Shown here piece after piece: positions 7,927 through 16,609 of a stretch of 64,000 nucleotides of DNA (position 1 is the stretch's first letter; the number at the start of each line of letters is the position of its first letter). The DNA is taken from assembly GCA_021608145.1 (NCBI GenBank), contig JAKIHM010000006.1, forward strand, positions 1 to 64,000, read 5' to 3'. A model generated the notes under the pieces. It did no database searches, was not told where the DNA came from, and worked only from the letters and a program-made list of their open reading frames with translations. The stretch is from Thermovorax subterraneus. GTDB lineage: Bacteria > Bacillota > Thermosediminibacteria > Thermosediminibacterales > Thermosediminibacteraceae. The position numbers and the translations under genes were made by a program.

Positions 7927-8970
7927 TTAATTCGCATATTTCAAAGCAGCATCGACTAGTTCAGAACCAAATTCCTTTTTGAAGTCTTCCCAAATCGGCT
8001 GTACTGCTTTCACAAAGCTTTCTCTGTCGATCTCATTTACCTGCATTCCAGCAGCTTTAAGCCTTTCTATTATTTTATCGTTTTCCTCAGAATTCAATTT
8101 CCTTTCGTAGTCCCTAGCTTCTATTGCAGCTTCTTGAATCGCTTTCTTTACATCTTCAGGGTAACTTTCCCATACCTTCGGGTTTATAATGAACACTCCG
8201 GCATTGTAAAGGTGGCCGGAAAGCGAGAGGTATTTCTGCACTTCATAAAACCTCGATGATTCTATGACAGGGAGTGGATTTTCCTGTCCGTCAACTGTCC
8301 CCTGTTGTAATGCAGTATAAAGTTCTGGGAAAGCTATTGGTATAGCGCTTGACCCTAATACATTGAACATCTTTATTCTTATAGGAGACTGTGAGCTCCT
8401 GAACTTTATGCCTTTCATATCTTCGGGCGTCCTTATTGGTCTTTTGTTGTTTGTAAAATGTCTAAATCCGTTTTCCCAGAAAGCAAGCACTTTCACTCCT
8501 GTAGGTTCCAAGACCTCTTTTTTCAATAGTTCACCGAACTCTCCATCCAGCGCCGCATGAGCATGTTTTTCATCTTTGAATAGGAAAGGTAATCCTTCCA
8601 CAGCTGCCCTCTTGTCCATCCCTTGCCATATATCGATTCCCATTATTATAGCGGCATCGAGCGAACCTGCTATTACCTGCTGAAGCTCTTCTGTGTCTCC
8701 GCCGAGAACGCCACTGTGATATATGTCCACTTTAACTTTCCCGTTAGTCTTCTGAGCAACTAATTCAGCAAATTTCTCAAGTCCTTTATTTGCTGGATGC
8801 GTAGGAGCAAATATGTGAGCTACTTTCAATGTTATTTGACCGCCATCTTGTTTTTGTTCGTTTGTATTTGTGTTATCAGCGCTGTTTTTTGCACCTCCGC
8901 AACCGCTCAAAATCAAAGAAAGCGTTAAAATCAACACTAACATAAGAGAAAGCAGTCTAATTTTTTTCAT
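7927..8970 (-). CDS. dctP: TRAP transporter solute-binding lipoprotein (DctP family)
   Basis: The start at ATG 8970 follows GGAGG. The signal peptide begins MKKIRLLSLMLVLILTLSL and ends in the lipobox LSGC, so the mature protein is a lipoprotein facing outward. The body has DctP features: KVAHIFAPTHPANKGLEKFAE, a central GIKFRSSQSPIRIKMFNVLGSSAIPI with the Arg expected to bind the substrate carboxylate, and TVDGQENPL. It is the first gene of the transporter cluster and lies downstream of the lactate-racemase-like gene. No sigma-54 site or ATGCA palindrome is seen in its 138-base upstream gap, only a TATAAT-like box near 9055. It captures the substrate; identity unknown. Confidence 0.92.
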   Translation of the reverse strand: MKKIRLLSLMLVLILTLSLILSGCGGAKNSADNTNTNEQKQDGGQITLKVAHIFAPTHPANKGLEKFAELVAQKTNGKVKVDIYHSGVLGGDTEELQQVIAGSLDAAIIMGIDIWQGMDKRAAVEGLPFLFKDEKHAHAALDGEFGELLKKEVLEPTGVKVLAFWENGFRHFTNNKRPIRTPEDMKGIKFRSSQSPIRIKMFNVLGSSAIPIAFPELYTALQQGTVDGQENPLPVIESSRFYEVQKYLSLSGHLYNAGVFIINPKVWESYPEDVKKAIQEAAIEARDYERKLNSEENDKIIERLKAAGMQVNEIDRESFVKAVQPIWEDFKKEFGSELVDAALKYAN

Positions 8971-9108
8971 AAAAATATTCCTCCATTTCTCCATTTTAAT
9001 TTAGTTAATCAGATTTTCCTTGACTTAATCTACCAATTTTTAATTTTGTTTTATTATATCACCCCCCTTTAGGCGATATATACATCACAGAAAGTTTTAA
9101 ACAATAAC

Positions 9109-10422
9109 CTACCACAACGTCAATAAATTGCCTTTTTCATCAAATTCAAATGACAATGGCCCTTCAACTATATCGACAAGTTTATTATCATTTATCTCGT
9201 ATAAAAGAGATTCGGAAAGATATAAATATTCAAGCTGTAAAGTGTTTTTAATCCTCACAATACGTGTCTTCTCGCCACTATAGTCCAGGTTGTTTGCCGT
9301 CTTTATCGCTGCTTTTATCGCGTAATAATCATTAGGCATCACCATAGGTATCCTAACAGTTGGAGGTATTGCCGCGGTTATTGAATTTATATAACCTTTT
9401 GTCAAATCCGACTCTTCCAGGACTTTTAGAGTCGTGACATCAGCAACGCCAATTCCGTTGGCATTACCTTCTGTCTTCTCTGTCAAACGCAGGACGACTA
9501 TCCTGTTGACATCTTTGTCCCCTTTTACGAATTCTGAGGCAAATCTGCCAGTTATATTGGGGTCCATTCCGTCTCCGCTGATGTCTTTACCGATTTCATC
9601 TACTATCAAGACATCTATGTTATCTACAGGAAGCCTCGGCATCCACGACTTTGCTTTTTCTAAAAGTTTGGGCTCTTCCTCAAAAAACTCTTGCGGCAAG
9701 AGTACCTTTATATCCGCCGTTTCATCGTAAGCGTTTTCCAAGAGGGCTACTCCGAATACCACAGGAACTTTTGAAAGCACTATCCTAGCCATCGATTTCA
9801 ACCGCTCTGCAAATCGGTAAAAACCCATCTTGTGGCAAAGGTCTGCGCCTTTTTGTTTTCCAAGCCCGATGACAGCCATTTTTATTAATCCGCTTTCAAT
9901 ATCGCCCCTGAAAGAGGTATGGGGTTTGACCCTGTTTATGAGAATTACAGCATCAGAATTGAGCGCATCACAACTCGTATAAACTGGAATTCCCTCTTCA
10001 GTATCACCCAAGTATTCCACATCTAGATTAGATACAACGGGTGCCCCTACCTTGTCATCTGTTATTCCCAATTCTTCCAATACTTTCCTTTGCCCCTCTG
10101 GAGTAGCCCCGCCGTGGCTCCCCATAGCAGGTATAATAAACGGCTTTCCACCATGTTCTAATACAACCTTCACAAGCTCCCACACATATAATGAAATATT
10201 GTTTATCCCCCTGCTGCCTACTGCAATACAAACTCTTTTTCCCTTCAAGCTTTTTAACAATTCGCTTTTTTTTAAAAGTTCCTCATGCAATTTCCCTACC
10301 GGGTCTAAAAGTCTTGGAGTCTCAAAATGTTGTCTTATTTTGTACATAGGGGGTATAATTACATCATCTACCAATTTTACAATAGGTTCAAAATTTATCT
10401 TAAGACTGCAACTATCCATCAT
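9109..10422 (-). CDS. Lactate-racemase-like (LarA/DUF2088, Ni-pincer type) isomerase
   Basis: A 437-residue protein of the LarA/DUF2088 superfamily. Recognisable motifs are PAMGSHGGATPEGQ, INRVKPHTSFRGDIESGLIKM and IGLGKQKGADLCHKMGF. The His and Lys residues in these are candidates for cofactor and substrate contacts. Characterised LarA enzymes use a nickel-pincer nucleotide to epimerise 2-hydroxyacids by hydride transfer. It lies 18 bases after a 2-hydroxyacid dehydrogenase gene in the same unit. Epimerisation of a sugar acid or another hydroxyacid is a reasonable inference. Cofactor-making larB/C/E genes are not in the window. Start: ATG 10422 (a second ATG at 10419 has slightly better spacing from AGGAGG). 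Confidence 0.75.
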   Translation of the reverse strand: MMDSCSLKINFEPIVKLVDDVIIPPMYKIRQHFETPRLLDPVGKLHEELLKKSELLKSLKGKRVCIAVGSRGINNISLYVWELVKVVLEHGGKPFIIPAMGSHGGATPEGQRKVLEELGITDDKVGAPVVSNLDVEYLGDTEEGIPVYTSCDALNSDAVILINRVKPHTSFRGDIESGLIKMAVIGLGKQKGADLCHKMGFYRFAERLKSMARIVLSKVPVVFGVALLENAYDETADIKVLLPQEFFEEEPKLLEKAKSWMPRLPVDNIDVLIVDEIGKDISGDGMDPNITGRFASEFVKGDKDVNRIVVLRLTEKTEGNANGIGVADVTTLKVLEESDLTKGYINSITAAIPPTVRIPMVMPNDYYAIKAAIKTANNLDYSGEKTRIVRIKNTLQLEYLYLSESLLYEINDNKLVDIVEGPLSFEFDEKGNLLTLW

Positions 10423-10440
10423 TTTCCTCCTATTTTAAAA

Positions 10441-11430
10441 TCATGATTTATAAGACAACTCCACGCCTTTTTCTATTAATCCTTTGATATTGAAAATATA
10501 TCTCGGCTGTCTTCCCTCAAAGTAATCGACCACCGCCTGAGCCGCCTCTGTGGACATTCGGGTTGTTGCCTCTTTTGTCATCGCTGCAGAATGCGGTGAT
10601 AGCACCACGTTGTCCAACCTCAGCAATTCATTGTCTTTGTCTGGAGGCTCTTCAGTGAATACATCAAGCCCCGCTCCGGCAATCCTTCTTTCCTTAAGGG
10701 CATCAATCAATGCCTTTTCGTCTATCAAAGTTCCTCTTGCAGTGTTAACGAGATAAGCTGTAGGCTTCATGGAATATATCAAATCTTTTGTCACCATGCC
10801 CCGCGTTTGCGGAGTGTCGGGACAGTGGAGCGTCACAAAGTCCGCTCTCCTGAACAATTCTTTTAAATCATCTACAAATTCATAGTCGCAGTCTTTGAAC
10901 CTCTCTTTAGTATAGGGATCATAGGCTAAAATCTTCATCCCCAATCCATCATGGCACTTTTTTGCTACGAGGGCTCCGATGCTGCCCATCCCAACTACCC
11001 CGAGTACCTTCCCTTCCAATTCTACTGCTATATTTGAATTCCTCATATTCCATTTACCTTCTCTTACAGCCCTGTCCATAGTGCTGAGCTGCTTTGCAAG
11101 GTGCATTATAAGTGCTACAGCATGTTCTGCTACCGACACATTATTTACGGCAGGCAAATTGCAGACAAGGATACCTTTTTCAGTTGCAGCATCTACATCT
11201 ACGTTATCGACTCCTGCACCTGTTCTTGATATAATCTTTAGTTTTGGGGCGCTTTCTATTATTTTCCTCGTTATTTTTGCGTTAGTTCTCAATATTATCG
11301 CTTCCACATCTTTTGCGGCTTCTATCAAATCGGCTTCAGCGGCACTTGGAGCGATCCTAACATCAAACTTACCTTCTAAAAGCTTTCTCCCTTCCGGATG
11401 GATCTCCTGTGAAAGCAGCACCTTAATCAT
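10441..11430 (-). CDS. D-2-hydroxyacid dehydrogenase family protein (SerA-like, no ACT domain)
   Basis: A 329-residue NAD-dependent 2-hydroxyacid dehydrogenase. It shows ISRTGAGVDNVDVDAAT (68-84), the Rossmann GMGSIG (147-152), the catalytic Arg in NTARG, a Glu in FTEEPP and the catalytic His in SPHSAAM. It resembles phosphoglycerate and sulfolactate-type dehydrogenases but stops before any regulatory ACT domain. Its start overlaps the upstream lyase gene by eight bases, so the two are translationally coupled. It probably oxidises or reduces a 2-hydroxyacid intermediate of the pathway; the substrate is not readable. A different enzyme, encoded at 59471, is the likely biosynthetic SerA. Confidence 0.85.
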   Translation of the reverse strand: MIKVLLSQEIHPEGRKLLEGKFDVRIAPSAAEADLIEAAKDVEAIILRTNAKITRKIIESAPKLKIISRTGAGVDNVDVDAATEKGILVCNLPAVNNVSVAEHAVALIMHLAKQLSTMDRAVREGKWNMRNSNIAVELEGKVLGVVGMGSIGALVAKKCHDGLGMKILAYDPYTKERFKDCDYEFVDDLKELFRRADFVTLHCPDTPQTRGMVTKDLIYSMKPTAYLVNTARGTLIDEKALIDALKERRIAGAGLDVFTEEPPDKDNELLRLDNVVLSPHSAAMTKEATTRMSTEAAQAVVDYFEGRQPRYIFNIKGLIEKGVELSYKS

Positions 11431-12328
11431 TTAGCAGTCCCTCTTCCTTCAAAATTTTCCTTATTTCCTCTACTTCATTTTCTTTCAACGGAAGCAAAGG
11501 TATCCTCGGTTCCCGGCCAAAGTACCCCAGTATATCCATCGCCGACTTTACTGCTGCAACCCCACCATGGCCGGACACCTTTTCATTTATGTTACAAAGC
11601 CTTTTACTGAGCTCTTCTGCTTCGTCAATCTTGCCAGCATCAAATAGTTCCTGAATCTCGCAACAAAGGTCCGGCAAGTAGTTGGCCATCGAAAGAACGC
11701 CGCCTATCGCTCCTTTTTCCAGTCCATCTAAAAATTTGTTTATAGATCCAGACAATACGTAGAATTCTGCACCTTCAGGCACTGCGTTTACAAATATTCC
11801 TATATCTTCTTTAGAAGAGTCCTTAATGCCGACAATATTAGGATGGCAAGAGAGAGCAGAAATCGCTTTTGGTGATATCAGCACGCCATTTGCCGACCTT
11901 GGTATGCAGTATATCATCACAGGAATCGGCGACTTATCGGCTACTTCTGTGTAAAACCGTATCAGGGCTTCGTCATTCATTTTAGATGCAAAATAGTGGG
12001 GAGTTATAACGCTTGCAAAATCAATTCCAAATTCCGCTATTTTTTTTATAAACTCGATTGTCGCCCATGCCGATTCCCGTCCTGCACCTACTATCAATGT
12101 CTTGTCCTTCGCCCTTTTTTTGGCAATAATTTCTACCAACTTTAAAGCTTCTTCATCTGTCAAACTTCTAAATTCTCCGTTACTTCCCAACGGCATATAT
12201 CCCCTTACTTTACTTTCGTTCCACTTCTCTATATTCTCTTCATAAGCCCTATAATCAACTCTTTGATCTACAAAGGGCGTAACTACGGGAATGAAAACAC
12301 CCGCCAATTTGTTTTTTATTTCAGACAT
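11423..12328 (-). CDS. DHDPS-family aldolase, 4-hydroxy-2-oxoglutarate aldolase-like
   Basis: A 301-residue class I lyase of the DapA/NanA superfamily. Tyr140 in MIYCIP and Lys169 in VGIKDSS are the expected proton-shuttle Tyr and Schiff-base Lys. From the family as I know it, the stretches LGSNGEFRSLT, VGAGRESAWATIEF and YTEVADKSPIPVMIY match the human HOGA1 subgroup better than DapA. HOGA-type enzymes cleave 4-hydroxy-2-oxo acids to pyruvate plus an aldehyde acid. Context of kinase, hydroxyacid dehydrogenase and racemase suggests cleavage of a 2-keto-acid derived from the imported compound. It is not a biosynthetic DapA by neighbourhood. Confidence 0.82.
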   Translation of the reverse strand: MSEIKNKLAGVFIPVVTPFVDQRVDYRAYEENIEKWNESKVRGYMPLGSNGEFRSLTDEEALKLVEIIAKKRAKDKTLIVGAGRESAWATIEFIKKIAEFGIDFASVITPHYFASKMNDEALIRFYTEVADKSPIPVMIYCIPRSANGVLISPKAISALSCHPNIVGIKDSSKEDIGIFVNAVPEGAEFYVLSGSINKFLDGLEKGAIGGVLSMANYLPDLCCEIQELFDAGKIDEAEELSKRLCNINEKVSGHGGVAAVKSAMDILGYFGREPRIPLLPLKENEVEEIRKILKEEGLLND

Positions 12329-12365
12329 TTGAGCAACATCCTTTCTATTTATAGATTTTCGACTT

Positions 12366-13682
12366 TTAGCATAATAGCTTTAATGCTACTTTACCGTTTC
12401 CCATTATCGAGCAATCTTTTTTCATGTCGAAGTTAAATCCCTTAAATATCCTTTTTTTGAACTCTAGATAAGCATCGCTTATCATACCGCCAGTCCAATA
12501 TATCGTAGGATTGAGTTTCATCTGTTTTTTGCATATATTTAATGCATTAAATACGGGCTCGTATGTCCCTATGAGTAGGCCTATCAGAAAATCTTCTCTC
12601 GTAGTCTCAAACGTAAGGCCAGTAAATGCACCCTTTTTCTTTACTAAACTGTGCCTGTCGCCCGCAAGATAAGGCTTAAATTTTACATCAGTATTGATAT
12701 TTTTCTTTAAAACTTCCGGCAAATATACTTCGTAGAAATATTTTTTATCCATGTCTTTATAAAACTCTTTCCTGAACCACTCTAGAGCGAATCCTCCAAC
12801 AGTAATAGCAAGATAAAGCCATTTCCCGCTTTCCATAGAAACCCTTACGTAATACTTCTCGTGAGGCTTTGGGTCATCCGTCGTAATAGTCACGATTTCA
12901 CTGCTACCCGAAATATTCAATATATCCCCTTTTTCTACCGCACCTGCACCGTAGGCAGCACTTGTAGTGTCGTTCGCGCCAACCGCAACTGGTATACCTT
13001 CCCGCAAACCAGTAAGCGAGGCCGCTTTTTTTGACAACCTCCCTGCTATGCTCAACGAAGGGACGATATCCGGCAATTTATCTGCAGCTATTCCCAGCGC
13101 CTTTAAAATATCGCCGGACCACCCTCCGTCCAATTTAAACGTCTCGTACATTCCAGTAAATGAGGCGTTCGATGGATCGATTATCCATTCTCCTACTAAA
13201 CGGCGGTGTAAAAAAGTATTAAAATGTCCAAATTTATATGTTTTTTTGTATATTTCAGGAAGGTTGTCCTTTATCCATAATATGCTTGTACAAGAAATCC
13301 CTCCAGGAAATGGCAAGTTTCCGTTAATACGCAAAAAATTATCTTTTCCGACAGCTTTCAGCGCAAATTTTGATTGAGGATAACTTCTTCTATCTAGATG
13401 AATTATCGCCGGATATAAGGCATTCCCCTCTTTATCCATGGCTACTAACACAGGTGAGAAAACACAGGGGACTATTATATCTATTTTTCTAAGGAAATCC
13501 TGCAAATCCTTTAATCCCTTTAAAAATGCTTTAAAGACAATTTCTGGATCTATTTGTATCTTATGCTTTTCTATAACTTCGTAGCTGTATTCAACTTTAG
13601 TGCTAGAGAGCACATTTAAACTTTCATCTAAAACTGCCATTTTCAATGAGGATGTTCCAAAATCTACCGATAATATGTTCAT
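12366..13682 (-). CDS. FGGY-family carbohydrate kinase
   Basis: A 438-residue sugar kinase of the xylulokinase/gluconokinase fold. It has the phosphate loop VDFGTSSLKMAVLD at the N-terminus, the catalytic Asp in VAVGANDTTSAAYGAG, and the second ATP-site region NISGSSEIV and YWTGGM. It is shorter than typical xylulokinases (about 490-500), with a trimmed C-terminal end. It is the first gene after the sigma-54 promoter at 13730-13746. The start is taken as ATG 13682. A TTG at 13688 is closer to the AAAGGAG site and cannot be excluded. It likely phosphorylates the ketose or keto-acid that enters the transketolase/aldolase steps. Confidence 0.85.
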   Translation of the reverse strand: MNILSVDFGTSSLKMAVLDESLNVLSSTKVEYSYEVIEKHKIQIDPEIVFKAFLKGLKDLQDFLRKIDIIVPCVFSPVLVAMDKEGNALYPAIIHLDRRSYPQSKFALKAVGKDNFLRINGNLPFPGGISCTSILWIKDNLPEIYKKTYKFGHFNTFLHRRLVGEWIIDPSNASFTGMYETFKLDGGWSGDILKALGIAADKLPDIVPSLSIAGRLSKKAASLTGLREGIPVAVGANDTTSAAYGAGAVEKGDILNISGSSEIVTITTDDPKPHEKYYVRVSMESGKWLYLAITVGGFALEWFRKEFYKDMDKKYFYEVYLPEVLKKNINTDVKFKPYLAGDRHSLVKKKGAFTGLTFETTREDFLIGLLIGTYEPVFNALNICKKQMKLNPTIYWTGGMISDAYLEFKKRIFKGFNFDMKKDCSIMGNGKVALKLLC

Positions 13683-13729
13683 TGTCAAAGAATCTCCTTT
13701 CGCAGGACCATTCTGTAAGTGTTTTATAT

Positions 13730-13746
13730 AGCAAGACGTGTACCAA
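13730..13746 (-). promoter_or_regulatory. Sigma-54 promoter for the FGGY kinase operon
   Basis: The minus strand reads TTGGTACACGTCTTGCT, with GG and GC ten bases apart as in the -24/-12 consensus. Transcription is expected to start near 13718, about 35 bases before the kinase gene. Two ATGCA-N4-TGCAT-type palindromes lie 65-125 bases upstream. Confidence 0.75.
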
Positions 13747-13809
13747 AGAAAATTACTCTAACAAATATGGTTCGAGTCTTAAGTAGTTATAGGATACTTA
13801 AATATTCTA

Positions 13810-13855
13810 ATGCATAATTGCATAAATAATTTATAAGTGTATTGCAAAAATGCAT
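13810..13855 (-). promoter_or_regulatory. Two upstream activator palindromes, ATGCA-N4-TGCAT type
   Basis: ATGCATAATTGCAT (13810-13823) and TTGCAAAAATGCAT (13842-13855) are 14-base 5-4-5 inverted repeats 32 bases apart, about three helical turns. The same palindrome occurs at 21261-21274 upstream of the other sigma-54 promoter of the locus. They are the likely binding sites of the activator encoded at 21274-23019. The second copy overlaps the stop of the transketolase gene. Confidence 0.65.
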
Positions 13856-14787
13856 TAGTCAATCGATAAAAGCGATTTTGCTGCATTTACTATATCCTCA
13901 GCAGTTATGCCGTAAGCTTTCATCAATTCCTCCGGCTTACCTGACATCCCAAACACATCCCTAATGCCTATCCTTTTTATTAGTACAGGCTTCTTTTCGA
14001 TAAGAACCTCCGCAACAGCGCTCCCAAGTCCACCTATGATTGAGTGCTCTTCTGCAGTAATCACAGCTCCGCATTCTGCAGCTTTTAATATCGCTTCCTC
14101 ATCTATAGGTTTTATGGTGTGAATGTTGACTACCATAGCATCTATGCCTTCTTTGGCCAAAACCTCCGCCGCCCTAAGCGACTCCCCTACCATTGTTCCC
14201 GTTGCTATCAGCGCAACATCCTTGCCATCCCTCAATACGACTCCCTTTCCCACTTCAAATTCATAATTATCATCGAATATTGTTTCTACAGGGTGCCTCC
14301 CCAGCCTCAGATAAACCGGCCCTTTGAGCATTGCTGCAGCACGCACCGCTTTTTTGGTCTCTACTGCATCCACAGGACTAATCACGGTCATGTTGGGCAA
14401 CGACCTCATAAGGGCCATATCTTCTATGGACTGGTGGGTGGCTCCGTCTTCTCCCACGGTGATCCCGGCGTGAGTCGCTGCTATTTTGACGTTCAGATTC
14501 GGGTAGCAGATGGAGTTTCTTATTTGTTCGAAGGCCCTCCCGCAAGCAAATACAGCAAAGGTGCTGGCAAAAGGTATCTTCCCGCATGTAGCAAGACCCG
14601 CTGCGGTGCCCATCAAGTTCTGCTCTGCTATTCCTAAATTGAAAAAGCGTTCCGGAAATTTTTTTGCAAAAACACTCGTCTTTGTAGATTTCGACAGGTC
14701 CGCGTCCAAAACTACTATGTCTTTCATCTCTTCGCCCAGCTCGGCAAGAGCTTCCCCGTAAGCTTCTCTCGTTGCAATCTTTGCCAT
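13855..14787 (-). CDS. Transketolase, C-terminal subunit (second pair)
   Basis: A 310-residue pyrimidine-binding plus C-terminal domain half of a split transketolase. GIAEQNLMGTAAGLA contains the Glu that activates thiamine diphosphate. FEQIRNSICYPNLNVK, GVTVGEDGATHQSIEDMALMR and VYLRLGRH are conserved. The N-terminal half is encoded 38 bases upstream at 14826. Together they transfer a two-carbon ketol unit between sugar phosphates. The pair duplicates another one at 18057-19863 in the same operon, so the two may differ in substrate. Start ATG 14787 follows GGAGG. The gene ends at the operon boundary marked by the palindromes at 13810-13855. Confidence 0.9.
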   Translation of the reverse strand: MAKIATREAYGEALAELGEEMKDIVVLDADLSKSTKTSVFAKKFPERFFNLGIAEQNLMGTAAGLATCGKIPFASTFAVFACGRAFEQIRNSICYPNLNVKIAATHAGITVGEDGATHQSIEDMALMRSLPNMTVISPVDAVETKKAVRAAAMLKGPVYLRLGRHPVETIFDDNYEFEVGKGVVLRDGKDVALIATGTMVGESLRAAEVLAKEGIDAMVVNIHTIKPIDEEAILKAAECGAVITAEEHSIIGGLGSAVAEVLIEKKPVLIKRIGIRDVFGMSGKPEELMKAYGITAEDIVNAAKSLLSID

Positions 14788-14825
14788 TTTATTACCTCCA
14801 CTCTTTCATGGCATTATTGTTTCAT

Positions 14826-15650
14826 TTAGCCTCTAAGGGCTTTTAGAGCTTCCTGTGCCTGCTCTTGCGTAGGTGCTTTGCCGTGCCAGTCAACCTCGTT
14901 TTCCATATAAGGGACGCCTTTCCCCTTTACCGTATTTGCTACTATTACCGTCGGTTTACCTTTCATTTTTTTTGCCTGTTCTATTGCATTGATTATCTCT
15001 TCGAAGTCGTGTCCATTTATGTCAATAACGTGCCATCCGAAAGCTTTGAATTTCTCCTCTATTATTTCCGGCGACATTACATCAGTTATGGGGCCATCTA
15101 TCTGCAGGCCGTTGTGATCCACAAAAGCTGTTAGGTTATCCAGTTTGTAGTGGGCTGCAGCCATAGCCGCCTCCCATACCTGCCCTTCTTCCAGTTCTCC
15201 ATCCCCCAAAAGCACGTATACGCGATAATCCTTGCCGTCTAGCTTCCCGGCTATAGCCATTCCATTGGCTGCCGAAAGCCCCTGCCCTAACGAGCCGGTA
15301 GTCATATCCACTCCCGGCGTCTTTTTCATATCGGGATGTCCTTGTAGCATTGAGCCTGTTTTTCTTAAAGTTTTCAATTCTTCTATTGGGAAGTATCCCT
15401 TTTCGGCTAAAACTGCATACAAGGCAGGGGCTGCATGTCCTTTTGAAAGCACGAATCTGTCCCTATCCTCCCACACCGGATTATGCGGATCGATTCTCAT
15501 TTCGCGAAAATAAAGGGCGACCAATATGTCTGTGCAAGAAAGCGATCCTCCCGGGTGGCCCGAGCCTGCCACGGCGGTCATCTCAATTATATGGCACCTT
15601 ATTTTTTTCGCCATTTCCTGTAAATATACAAGTTCTTCTTTTTTCAGCAT
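14826..15650 (-). CDS. Transketolase, N-terminal subunit (second pair)
   Basis: A 274-residue diphosphate-binding half of a split transketolase. The thiamine-diphosphate/Mg motif [20 protein letters not shown] starts near residue 147 and continues to an Asn in VDHNGLQ. The substrate-site [17 protein letters not shown] and the His-containing [14 protein letters not shown] are also present. It pairs with the C-terminal subunit downstream. Split transketolases are common in Clostridia and archaea. Start ATG 15650 follows GGGGG. Together the pair completes a full transketolase. Confidence 0.9.
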   Translation of the reverse strand: MLKKEELVYLQEMAKKIRCHIIEMTAVAGSGHPGGSLSCTDILVALYFREMRIDPHNPVWEDRDRFVLSKGHAAPALYAVLAEKGYFPIEELKTLRKTGSMLQGHPDMKKTPGVDMTTGSLGQGLSAANGMAIAGKLDGKDYRVYVLLGDGELEEGQVWEAAMAAAHYKLDNLTAFVDHNGLQIDGPITDVMSPEIIEEKFKAFGWHVIDINGHDFEEIINAIEQAKKMKGKPTVIVANTVKGKGVPYMENEVDWHGKAPTQEQAQEALKALRG

Positions 15651-15675
15651 TTCTTATCCCCCGATATTTGCTTAA

Positions 15676-16605
15676 TTACTCTACTATTTTCGATTTATCG
15701 ATCTTTTTTTCGAAATACCTGTTCTTTTTTATGAAATCCATTACTTCTTCAGCTTTCCCAGAGGAATTCAACAGCTTTATTTTTTCTTTCACCACTTTTT
15801 TCACCCGTTCCCTTGCATAAGTACCGTATTTTCTTACGTCCACGAGTTCCGGCTCTGCTTCCAATTTCTCCTTTATTGCATTCGTAAAAGCCTTATTTAG
15901 CTCCGTTGCAAAGTTTATCTTGCTAATACCCGCTTTAATCGCTTCTACTACCGATTCGTCCATTACCCCTGATGCTCCGTGCAGTACCAGCGGTACCCCA
16001 ACTCGCTCTCTTATCTTCGCAATCCTTTCAATGTCGAGTCTTACCGATTGGACCTTCATCCTGTGGGCGCTCCCCACTGCTACTGCCAGCGAATCGACAC
16101 CCGTCTTTTCGCAAAACTCCTGTGCTTCTTCTGGAGTTGTCAGATATTTTTTGACCTCTTCCGGAGAAAGAGGGCCTTTTGCCGCATCCGGTACTTTGCC
16201 TATCTCCGCTTCAAGTGGGACCCCCGAAGCGTGAGCTATCTCCACCAACATTTTCGTAATCTTCACATTCTCCTCAAAAGGCAGTGAAGAGCCGTCGAAC
16301 ATAAGAGAAGTAAAGCCGGCCCTCAATGCCCTAATCACCGTGCTAAAGTCCACACCATGGTCCAGGTGGCACACCACGGGAACCCTAGATTTTTGCGCAA
16401 GGGTTTTAACTATGGCAAAGAAACAATCTTCACCCGCATAATCTATGGCACCCTGGCTTATTTGTACTATTACAGGTGCATTTTCTTCCTCTGCAGCTTC
16501 AATTATTGCCTGTGCTGTCTCTAGGTTGTTGGCATTAAAAGCACCAACAGCAAACTTGTTTTCCATCGCGTATATCAACATGCCCTTGCTATCTACTAGA
16601 GGCAT
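15676..16605 (-). CDS. Class II fructose-bisphosphate/tagatose-bisphosphate aldolase family protein
   Basis: A 309-residue class II aldolase from ATG 16605; the frame also extends to a TTG at 16623 inside the preceding gene. Zinc ligands are visible: the His in CHLDHG, Glu in LEAEIG, His in VGSAHR and His in LVLHGASG. INFATELNKAF marks the class IIB phosphate site. The loop after the third histidine reads AHRMKVQSVRLD, where FBP and tagatose-BP aldolases have a Gly directly after His. The usual phosphate contact is therefore altered, and the true substrate may not be FBP. It lies inside the sigma-54 operon, four bases after the PHP gene, which argues for a catabolic role. Confidence 0.85.
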   Translation of the reverse strand: MPLVDSKGMLIYAMENKFAVGAFNANNLETAQAIIEAAEEENAPVIVQISQGAIDYAGEDCFFAIVKTLAQKSRVPVVCHLDHGVDFSTVIRALRAGFTSLMFDGSSLPFEENVKITKMLVEIAHASGVPLEAEIGKVPDAAKGPLSPEEVKKYLTTPEEAQEFCEKTGVDSLAVAVGSAHRMKVQSVRLDIERIAKIRERVGVPLVLHGASGVMDESVVEAIKAGISKINFATELNKAFTNAIKEKLEAEPELVDVRKYGTYARERVKKVVKEKIKLLNSSGKAEEVMDFIKKNRYFEKKIDKSKIVE

Positions 16606-16609
16606 AATA

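Noticed and set aside
8971-9108. A third sigma-54 promoter before dctP
   Set aside because: Only a partial TTGG without the GC at the required distance, and no ATGCA palindrome.
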